From positions 1,736,001-1,800,000 of the forward strand of contig NZ_AP021972.1 in the NCBI RefSeq assembly GCF_014168815.1: 64,000 nucleotides of DNA, in the 5' to 3' direction. The notes beneath the pieces are model-generated. The model ran no database searches. It had not been told where the DNA came from and saw nothing but the letters and a program-made list of their open reading frames with translations. Position 1 is the first letter of the stretch; each line of letters starts with the position of its first letter. Both the position numbers and the translations under genes were made by a program. Shown in pieces: positions 57,855-64,000 of the stretch. This stretch comes from Klebsiella sp. WP3-W18-ESBL-02. Its GTDB lineage: Bacteria > Pseudomonadota > Gammaproteobacteria > Enterobacterales > Enterobacteriaceae.

Positions 57855-59708
57855 ATGAAATACAAAGCACTCGCGCAGGATATTCTCCGCCACGTCGGCG
57901 GCAAAGAGAATATTGTGAGTCTGGTTCACTGTGCCACACGGCTGCGTTTTAAATTGAAAGAGAGCGGCAGAGCCGATGCCGAGGCCCTGAAGGCGCACCC
58001 TGGGGTGATCATGGTGGTCGAGAGCGGCGGCCAGTTTCAGGTGGTGATTGGTAATCACGTTCATGATGTCTGGCAGGCGGTGCGCCATGAGGCTGGAATC
58101 ACCGATGACAGCGAACCGGTTGCGGAAAAGGGGGAGAAAACGTCGCTGCTGGGCCAGCTTATCGACATCGTCTCCGGTATTTTTGCACCGTTTATCGGTG
58201 TGATGGCGGCCACCGGTCTGCTGAAAGGGCTGCTGGCGCTGGCGCTGGCGTGCGGCTGGCTAAGCCCGGAGCAGGCGACGTATAAAATCTGGTTTGCCGC
58301 CAGCGACGCGCTGTTCTTCTTCTTCCCGCTGTTTCTCGGTTATACCGCGGGGAAAAAATTTGGCGGCAACCCGTTTATTACCATGGTTATTGGCGGCGCG
58401 CTAACGCATCCGCTGATGATACAGGCCTTTGAAGCGGCCCAGGCCCCGGGGGCGACGGCGGAGTATTTCCTCGGTATACCGGTGACGTTTATCAACTACA
58501 GCTCGTCGGTGATCCCTATCATTCTTGCTGCCTGGGTCAGCTGTTGGATTGAGCGACGTAGCAACGATCTGTTGCCTTCGGCGATGAAAAATTTCTTTAC
58601 CCCGGCCATTTGCCTGGCCATTGTCGTTCCGCTGACTTTCCTGATCATTGGCCCGGTGGCGACCTGGCTTAGCCATATGCTGGCGAACGGTTACCAGATT
58701 ATCTATGTGGTCGCGCCGTGGCTGGCTGGGGCGGTGCTGGGAGGGTTATGGCAGGTCTGCGTGATCTTTGGTCTGCACTGGGGGCTGGTGCCGCTGATGA
58801 TCAACAACATGACCGTGCTCGGCCATGACTCGATGCTGCCGATCGTTCTGCCGGCGGTGCTGGCACAGGTGGGTGCCGTGTTGGGGATCTTTCTGGCAAC
58901 CCGCGACGTGCGCCAGAAAGTGCTGGCAGGGTCGGCGTTTTCTGCCGGGTTGTTTGGTATTACCGAACCGGCGATCTACGGCCTGACGCTGCCGCTGCGC
59001 CGCCCGTTTATCTTCGGCTGCGTAGCCGGTGCGCTCGGCGGGGCCATTACCGCGTTCAGTAATAGCTATGCCTTCTCGTTCGGTCTGCCCAATATCTTTT
59101 TCCCGGCGCAGATGATTCCACCGGGCGGCATTGATGCCAGCGTCTGGGGCGGGCTCATCGGCACCGCGGTAGCCTTTATTGTCGCCTGTGCGCTGACCTT
59201 TTTTGCCGGGCTGCCGCGCAGCGCCGCCGCGCCGGTCGCGGTCGCGATGGCCACGGAAAAGGATGTGCTGGCCCCTATGAGCGGCACCGTACTGGCGTTG
59301 GAGCAGGTACCCGACACCACGTTTGCCAGCGGTCTGCTGGGTAAAGGTGTGGCCATCATTCCCAGCGAGGGCAAGGTGATGGCTCCGTTTAGCGGTGAAG
59401 TGGCCTCGATTTTCCAGACCAGACACGCCATTGGGCTGCAAAGCGACAGCGGTATTGAACTGCTTATCCACGTCGGTATTGATACCGTCAAACTCGACGG
59501 CGCGCCGTTTACCGCGCACGTCCAGGAAGGGGACAAAATTCAGGCGGGCGATCTGCTTTTAACCTTCGACCGCCAGCAAATTCTCGACGCCGGTTACGAT
59601 CTGGTGACGCCCATTCTTATCAGCAACAGCGACGACTATCCGGGGCTGGAAATCGTTGCCGGCAGCGCCGTTCAGGCCGGCCAGCCGCTGCTGACCCTTA
59701 CGCATTAA
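57855..59708 (+). CDS. bglF: Beta-glucoside PTS EIIBCA permease
   Basis: A 617-aa inner-membrane permease importing and phosphorylating aryl-beta-glucosides or cellobiose-like sugars. ATG 57855 follows AAGGA. The EIIB domain carries Cys26 (SLVHCATRLRFKLK). The EIIC membrane domain covers about 100-455, with GITEPAIYGLTLP near residue 375. The EIIA domain (about 470-617) has its phospho-histidine His539 in LLIHVGIDTVKLDG. Order B-C-A is that of BglF. It probably also phosphorylates BglG in the absence of substrate. Confidence 0.93.
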   Translation: MKYKALAQDILRHVGGKENIVSLVHCATRLRFKLKESGRADAEALKAHPGVIMVVESGGQFQVVIGNHVHDVWQAVRHEAGITDDSEPVAEKGEKTSLLGQLIDIVSGIFAPFIGVMAATGLLKGLLALALACGWLSPEQATYKIWFAASDALFFFFPLFLGYTAGKKFGGNPFITMVIGGALTHPLMIQAFEAAQAPGATAEYFLGIPVTFINYSSSVIPIILAAWVSCWIERRSNDLLPSAMKNFFTPAICLAIVVPLTFLIIGPVATWLSHMLANGYQIIYVVAPWLAGAVLGGLWQVCVIFGLHWGLVPLMINNMTVLGHDSMLPIVLPAVLAQVGAVLGIFLATRDVRQKVLAGSAFSAGLFGITEPAIYGLTLPLRRPFIFGCVAGALGGAITAFSNSYAFSFGLPNIFFPAQMIPPGGIDASVWGGLIGTAVAFIVACALTFFAGLPRSAAAPVAVAMATEKDVLAPMSGTVLALEQVPDTTFASGLLGKGVAIIPSEGKVMAPFSGEVASIFQTRHAIGLQSDSGIELLIHVGIDTVKLDGAPFTAHVQEGDKIQAGDLLLTFDRQQILDAGYDLVTPILISNSDDYPGLEIVAGSAVQAGQPLLTLTH

Positions 59709-59723
59709 TCACAGGAGAGAGAG

Positions 59724-61118
59724 ATGAAAACATTCCCGCAGACGTTTCTTTGGGGCGGCGCCACCGCTGCAAACCAGATTGAGGGCGCATATCTGGAGGA
59801 GGGGAAAGGACTGTCCACCTCCGATGTGCAGCCGCACGGCGTGTTTGGTGAGGTGGTTGAACGGGTGGAGGGTGACAGCGCGCTGAAAGATGTGGCTATC
59901 GATTTCTACCATCGCTACCCGGAAGATATCGCACTGTTCGCTGAAATGGGCTTTAACTGCCTGCGCGTGTCCATTGCCTGGACGCGTATCTATCCGAACG
60001 GCGACGACGCGCAGCCGAATGAGGCCGGGCTGGCCTTCTACGACAAACTGTTTGATGAAATGGCAAAATACAACATCACGCCGCTGGTGACGCTGTCGCA
60101 CTATGAAATGCCGTGGGCGCTGGTAAAAAACTACGGCGGCTGGGGCAACCGTCAGGTGATTGGCTTCTTTGAGCGCTATGCACGTACCGTGTTTGAGCGC
60201 TATAAAGGCAAAGTGAAGCTGTGGCTGACCTTTAACGAAATCAACATGTCGCTGCATGCGCCAATGACCGGGGTCGGCCTGCCGACGGGCAGTAGCAAAG
60301 GGGAGGTGTACCAGGCCATCCATCATCAGCTGGTGGCTAGCGCGCTCGCGGTCAAAGCCTGCCATGAGATCGTGCTGGAAGGTAAAATCGGCAATATGTT
60401 GCTGGGCGGACTGGTGTATCCGCTGAGCTGTAAACCGGAAGACGTCTTTAAAACATTGCAGGAAAATCGTAGCTGGATGTTCTTTGGTGACGTCCAATGC
60501 CGCGGCGCTTATCCGGGCTATATGCTGCGGGAATTGCGCGATAGCGGCATTACGCTGGCGATTACCGACGCCGACCGTGAAGCGCTGCGCTCCACCGTTG
60601 ATTTCATCTCTTTCAGCTACTATATGACCGGCTGCGTCACCGCTGATGAAGCGTTGAATCAGAAGGCGCGCGGCAATATCCTCAACATGGTGCCAAACCC
60701 TCATCTGGCCAGCTCGGAGTGGGGCTGGCAGATCGACCCGCTAGGCCTGCGCACGCTGCTGAACGTGCTGTGGGATCGTTATCAAAAACCGCTGTTCATC
60801 GTGGAAAATGGCCTGGGGGCGAAGGATAGCGTGGACGCCGACGGCAGTATTCATGATGACTACCGCATTAGCTACCTGAACGATCATCTGGTGCAGGCGC
60901 GCGAAGCGATTGAAGACGGCGTTGAGCTGATGGGCTTTACCAGTTGGGGGCCTATCGATCTGGTTAGCGCGTCAAAAGCGGAAATATCTAAACGCTATGG
61001 CTTTATTTACGTCGACCGCCATGATGATGGTACGGGCACGCTGGCGCGCAGTAAGAAAAAAAGCTTTGGCTGGTATAAAGAGGTGATTGCGACCAACGGC
61101 GCGAGCTTGAAAGCGTAA
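59724..61118 (+). CDS. 6-phospho-beta-glucosidase (GH1)
   Basis: A 464-aa cytoplasmic hydrolase that splits the phosphorylated beta-glucoside delivered by the PTS into glucose 6-phosphate and aglycone. The opening FLWGGATAANQIEGAY is the GH1 N-terminal signature. The acid/base is Glu172 (LTFNEIN) and the nucleophile Glu361 (FIVENGLG). SASKAEISKRYGFIYVD near residue 415 is the phosphate-binding Ser-Lys-Tyr region that marks 6-phospho enzymes. It follows bglF by 15 bases with AGGAG. BglA, BglB or AscB type cannot be separated safely. Confidence 0.93.
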   Translation: MKTFPQTFLWGGATAANQIEGAYLEEGKGLSTSDVQPHGVFGEVVERVEGDSALKDVAIDFYHRYPEDIALFAEMGFNCLRVSIAWTRIYPNGDDAQPNEAGLAFYDKLFDEMAKYNITPLVTLSHYEMPWALVKNYGGWGNRQVIGFFERYARTVFERYKGKVKLWLTFNEINMSLHAPMTGVGLPTGSSKGEVYQAIHHQLVASALAVKACHEIVLEGKIGNMLLGGLVYPLSCKPEDVFKTLQENRSWMFFGDVQCRGAYPGYMLRELRDSGITLAITDADREALRSTVDFISFSYYMTGCVTADEALNQKARGNILNMVPNPHLASSEWGWQIDPLGLRTLLNVLWDRYQKPLFIVENGLGAKDSVDADGSIHDDYRISYLNDHLVQAREAIEDGVELMGFTSWGPIDLVSASKAEISKRYGFIYVDRHDDGTGTLARSKKKSFGWYKEVIATNGASLKA

Positions 61119-61128
61119 GCCTCGGTGA

Positions 61129-61213
61129 ATTGCCGGATGGCGCTTGCTTATCCGGCCTAAAAGCATCCCCACCTCTGGTAGGCCGGATAAGGCGTAGCCA
61201 CCATCCGGCAATC
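61129..61213. repeat. BIME-type REP pair after the phospho-beta-glucosidase gene
   Basis: TTGCCGGATGGCGC ... GCTTATCCGGCC and GTAGGCCGGATAAGGC ... GCCATCCGGCAAT form two opposed REP units between convergent genes. Confidence 0.85.
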
Positions 61214-61221
61214 CTCCCAAT

Positions 61222-61956
61222 TCACGCTGGCTTACGCGCGCGCAGAATAAAAATCATCGGCCGCTCTTTCTCTTCACCCAGCGCTGGGTTAACGGCAATC
61301 TGCGCTGCCGTTGGTCCCCATTCATTCAGGTATTCAATCACAAATCCGGCGGCCACCAGCGCGTTGATCCAACTGCCAAGCGTCCGGTGCTGCTTCTTCA
61401 CGCCGTCGGCAAACCAATTGCTGATACGCTCGCCTTCCTGCTGATAATGGCTAACCGGCCAGCTTTTCTGCCCCTGTTCATCTTCCTGCCAACCTTGCTT
61501 GAGCGGGGCGGTATAGATAGGGTGTTCTGCGGAAAATAGCAGTGTACCACCCGGCGTCAGAGCCTGATAAACGCAGGTGAGCAGCGGGGTAATATGAGGC
61601 AAATAGTGCAGCGCCAGCGAGCTGTACACCATATCGCAGCTGTTAGCGGCAAGCGTGAGGGTCTGCAAATCTTCACAACGGTATTCAATGTCTGCGCCGT
61701 CGGTCATCTCCCGCGCCCGCTCCAGCATAAGGCTGGAGAGATCGTATCCGGTGGCCTTAGCGGCGCCCTGATCGCGCGCCCAGCGGCAAAACCAGCCGTA
61801 GCCGCAGCCGAGATCGACAACCCGTAAACCGGCGAGCGACGGCAGCATATCCTGTATCGCGGGCCATTCCGGCGCGCCGTCCAGCCCCTTGACCGAACGG
61901 TCGAGCGTGGCATAACCGGCAAAAAACTGCGGGTCGTCGTAAATATTCTGACTCAT
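61222..61956 (-). CDS. Class I SAM-dependent methyltransferase
   Basis: A 244-aa cytoplasmic protein. ATG 61956 has AGGGAG five bases upstream and is preferred to the GTG at 61962. The Rossmann-fold motif I is RVVDLGCGYGWFCRWA (about residues 45-60), followed by the acidic motif II (ATGYDLSSLML) and motif IV-like CDMVYSSLALHYLPH near 107. It resembles methyltransferases of the UbiE/type-11 class, but the substrate cannot be told from sequence. It is alone, convergent with the bgl operon, and absent from this spot in E. coli. Confidence 0.85.
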   Translation of the reverse strand: MSQNIYDDPQFFAGYATLDRSVKGLDGAPEWPAIQDMLPSLAGLRVVDLGCGYGWFCRWARDQGAAKATGYDLSSLMLERAREMTDGADIEYRCEDLQTLTLAANSCDMVYSSLALHYLPHITPLLTCVYQALTPGGTLLFSAEHPIYTAPLKQGWQEDEQGQKSWPVSHYQQEGERISNWFADGVKKQHRTLGSWINALVAAGFVIEYLNEWGPTAAQIAVNPALGEEKERPMIFILRARKPA

Positions 61957-62087
61957 GTTCACTCCCTGAAGGCGAAATGTTTGTGGCTGTCGTTAAGTGT
62001 GTCCGTCTGTGTTCCCACACGCGTTACTAAAAGGAAGGCGATCATTTAATTTATGATAGCCGCCTCTGTGTTTAACCGACGTATCTC

Positions 62088-63527
62088 ATGAACCTGACTC
62101 TGAAAACACGCGCGCTGTCTGGCTTGACCCTGCTCCTCGCGCTGGCGGGCTGCGCCCCTTCGCATGATATTGGCAACCCGATGACGCCGCAGATGCCGGC
62201 TTCACAGGTGACAACGACCTTACCCGCGGCGCTGAAGAACGGCTGGCCGCAGAGTCAGTGGTGGCAAGACTATCATGATGCCCAGCTCAATAACTTGATT
62301 CGTCGCGCGTTGGCGAATGCTCCGGATATGCAGATTGCTGAACAGCGCATCAAGCTTGCGGAAGCGCAGGCGCGGATGTCGAAATCGGCGCTGGGGCCGG
62401 AAGTCGATTTCGGTGCCGATCTCGAACGACAGAAAATGTCGGCGGAAGGTCTGATGGGGCCGTTTGCTACCGATACCGACGGCAATACCGGCCCGTGGTA
62501 CACCAACGGCACCTTTGGCCTGACCGCCGGTTGGGATCTTGACCTGTGGGGAAAAAACCGCGCCGAAGTGCAAGCACGCATTGGGGAAGTGAAGGCGCAG
62601 GTGGCCGAGCTGGCGCAGACCCGCGAGCTGCTGGCCAGCAGCGTGGCTCGTCTGTACTGGCAGTGGCAGACCGAAGCGGCCATTCACGGCGTGCTGGAGC
62701 AGGTAAAAAGCGAACAGAATACGATTGTCAGCGTTGACACCTCGTTGTATGAGCATGGCATCACCGACTCCGCTGAAGGGGCGGAAAACGACATTAACGT
62801 GGGTAAAACCGATCAGCAGCTGGCCGACGTTGAAGGCAATATGAAAGAGATTGAGGCCCGGCTTATGGCCTTAACCAACGCCCAGAGCCAGCCGCTGAAC
62901 CTGCGTCCGGCTACGCTGCCCGCCGTGGCCAGCAAAATGCCGTCCCGGCTGGGCTATGAGCTGTTAGCCCGCCGTCCGGATCTGCAGGCCGCACACTGGT
63001 ATATCGAGGCTTCGCTGAGCGAAATCGACGCGGCAAAAGCGGCGTTCTATCCCGATATCAATCTGATGGCGTTCCTGCAACAGGATGCGCTGCACTTAAG
63101 CGATCTGTTCCGCCACTCGGCGAATCAGATGGGCGTGACGGCCGGGCTGACGCTACCGATTTTTGACAGCGGCCGGTTAAACGCCAATCTGGATATCGCC
63201 AGCGCGCAGAATGGTCTGTCGGTGGCGAAATACAACAAAGCGGTGGTTGATGCGGTAAACCAGGTGGCAAAAACCGCCAGCCAGGTGGAAACGCTGATGG
63301 CGAAAAGCCAGCGGCAGGCGCAGGTGGAGAAAGACGCCATGCGGGTGGTTAACCTGGCGCAGGCGCGGATGAACGCCGGGATTATTCCGGGTTCGAAGGT
63401 CAGCCTGGCGAAGCTGCCGGTGCTACAGGAGCGTATTAATGCGTTACGCCTGCACGGCCAGTGGCTTGATGCCAGCATCCAGCTAACCTCGGCGCTGGGT
63501 GGCGGTTATCACGTCAACGAAAAGTAA
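62088..63527 (+). CDS. mdtQ: MdtQ, outer-membrane efflux lipoprotein (NodT/OMF family)
   Basis: A 479-aa TolC-like outer-membrane factor. The lipoprotein signal peptide ends LALAGC with Cys22 lipidated. Two OEP repeats follow (about 60-255 and 285-470), seen as long helices (RRALANAPDMQIAEQRIKLAEAQARMSKS) and LLARRPDLQAAHWYIEASLSEIDAAKAAFYPDINL near residue 297. Such proteins form the exit duct of tripartite efflux pumps. In E. coli K-12 the gene is broken; here it is intact. No membrane-fusion or pump gene is beside it. Confidence 0.92.
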   Translation: MNLTLKTRALSGLTLLLALAGCAPSHDIGNPMTPQMPASQVTTTLPAALKNGWPQSQWWQDYHDAQLNNLIRRALANAPDMQIAEQRIKLAEAQARMSKSALGPEVDFGADLERQKMSAEGLMGPFATDTDGNTGPWYTNGTFGLTAGWDLDLWGKNRAEVQARIGEVKAQVAELAQTRELLASSVARLYWQWQTEAAIHGVLEQVKSEQNTIVSVDTSLYEHGITDSAEGAENDINVGKTDQQLADVEGNMKEIEARLMALTNAQSQPLNLRPATLPAVASKMPSRLGYELLARRPDLQAAHWYIEASLSEIDAAKAAFYPDINLMAFLQQDALHLSDLFRHSANQMGVTAGLTLPIFDSGRLNANLDIASAQNGLSVAKYNKAVVDAVNQVAKTASQVETLMAKSQRQAQVEKDAMRVVNLAQARMNAGIIPGSKVSLAKLPVLQERINALRLHGQWLDASIQLTSALGGGYHVNEK

Positions 63528-63862
63528 GGCTCCCGGCGTTCGCTTCCCCCTGCATTTCGTTTGCAGGGGGAAAATGAAAAACAAATATTCAGATTAAATA
63601 GTATTAATCGCTAATATATTTTCTCAAAATCTAATTTTTATTTTAATTAAAAATAACGATAGCGCTTGAATTAAAATATGCCTGCGATCACGTATTTATC
63701 TTTAAATGCATGACACCTGTCTACACGCCCCCTAATATCGCTCCCCAGAAAAATAATATCTTTTTGGTTTTAATGTATATTTATTGATAATTACATTTGC
63801 TTTTTAAATATTACAGCCAGTTCCTCACTGATTTTTATTAACAAAAAGCAGAGGACGATTGC
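63528..63862. other. AT-rich upstream region of the KdgM-type porin gene
   Basis: A 335-base gap. A stable hairpin (TTCCCCCTGCA/TGCAGGGGGAA, about 63544-63572) follows mdtQ but has no T run, so it is a weak terminator candidate at best. The rest is very A+T-rich, suited to a porin gene under many regulators. No good KdgR, CRP or promoter match was found by eye. Confidence 0.5.
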
Positions 63863-64000
63863 GTGAAAAAATTAATAACCTTTGGAATGCTGGCGCTGGT
63901 TAGCGCATCGGCAAGTGCGGTTACCATTGACCTGCGCCATGAATATACCGACACCTCGCAGGGCCAGAAAGACAGGGTGCTGATCTCTCATCGTTTTGGT
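63863..64000 (+). CDS. KdgM-family oligogalacturonate porin (5' part; runs off window)
   Basis: Only 46 codons are visible. Reading starts at a GTG (63863) with AGAGGAC upstream. A signal peptide (MKKLITFGMLALVSASASA) is followed by VTIDLRHEYTDTSQGQKDRVLISHRFG, the first barrel strands of the KdgM family, whose members start with an R-x-E-Y-T-D motif. KdgM porins are small outer-membrane barrels that admit acidic oligosaccharides such as oligogalacturonates. The remainder lies outside the window, so intactness cannot be judged. Confidence 0.85.
   Translation, partial: MKKLITFGMLALVSASASAVTIDLRHEYTDTSQGQKDRVLISHRFG

Noticed and set aside
59709..60704. 331-codon minus-strand frame opposite the phospho-beta-glucosidase gene
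   Set aside because: The GH1 active-site motifs fix the plus strand as coding; the opposite frame has no family features.
63544..63572. Strong hairpin after mdtQ as an intrinsic terminator
   Set aside because: The stem is perfect but no T run follows on the plus strand, and on the minus strand there is no gene for it to serve. I note it only as a hairpin.
1..64000. CRISPR arrays, insertion sequences, prophage genes, tRNA or rRNA genes
   Set aside because: I looked for regularly spaced repeats, transposase-like products and tRNA-like cloverleaf sequence in the gaps and saw none. The repeated elements present are REP/BIME palindromes.

Overview
The window reads as chromosome of an enterobacterium of the Klebsiella/Raoultella group. 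Most genes are close relatives of Escherichia coli genes in E. coli order (the yejFEBA - pdeN - mepS - lpxT - yeiR - yeiQ - yeiP - setB - fruBKA - nfo - yeiH - yeiE - lysP - cirA - yeiG - folE - yeiB - galS - mglBAC - preAT - sanA - cdd - yohKJ - dusC - mdtQ backbone). The breaks in that order carry genes typical of Klebsiella, above all a complete mhbRTDHIM 3-hydroxybenzoate/gentisate cluster. The species cannot be settled from the sequence alone. No insertion sequence, prophage, CRISPR array, tRNA or rRNA was seen. The first gene (yejF) and the last (a KdgM-type porin) are cut by the window edges.

Layout. 1-5277: YejABEF peptide/microcin C ABC importer. 5346-9765: cyclic-di-GMP phosphodiesterase PdeN, murein endopeptidase MepS, lipid A kinase LpxT, zinc GTPase YeiR. 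9885-12747: divergent yeiQ (fructuronate reductase family) and uxuA (mannonate dehydratase), with CRP-like and UxuR/ExuR-like sites between them. 12943-15101: EF-P paralogue EfpL (YeiP), YeiW, SetB. 15464-19237: Cra-controlled fruBKA. 19342-25005: nfo, yeiH/yeiE, two unrecognised small membrane proteins, lysP. 25309-27276: Fur-controlled cirA. 27378-32732: a GH88 - symporter - DUF2264 operon with a divergent AraC regulator, probably for an acidic oligosaccharide. 32815-41976: yeiG, an MFS transporter, folE-yeiB, galS, mglBAC. 42052-47950: preTA (pyrimidine reduction), sanA, cdd, yohJK. 48075-54152: mhbR and mhbTDHIM. 54324-56754: an M24-like protein that seems to lack metal ligands, and dusC. 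56829-61118: bglG-bglF-6-phospho-beta-glucosidase operon with two RNA antiterminator/terminator modules. 61222-64000: a methyltransferase, outer-membrane efflux lipoprotein MdtQ, and the start of a KdgM-type oligogalacturonate porin.

How the genes work together. The accessory content is mainly sugar-acid, aromatic-acid and beta-glucoside use, as expected for a plant- or soil-associated enterobacterium. uxuA/yeiQ (hexuronates), the GH88/DUF2264 operon (unsaturated or acidic oligosaccharides) and the KdgM-type porin (outer-membrane entry of oligouronides) fit one theme, although they lie in three places. The mhb enzymes convert 3-hydroxybenzoate through gentisate, maleylpyruvate and fumarylpyruvate to fumarate and pyruvate. 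Regulatory sites are unusually readable: mirrored GalS/CRP promoters at galS and mglB, a CRP-CytR-CRP arrangement at cdd, two Cra operators at fruB, a Fur box at cirA, and BglG RNA targets. REP/BIME-like palindromes sit in many intergenic gaps and in two cases supply the stop codon of a gene.

The best candidates for something not yet described are the GH88 - symporter - DUF2264 - AraC locus, the tandem three-helix membrane pair between yeiE and lysP that shares a C-terminal cysteine motif, and the degenerate M24 protein beside the gentisate operon.
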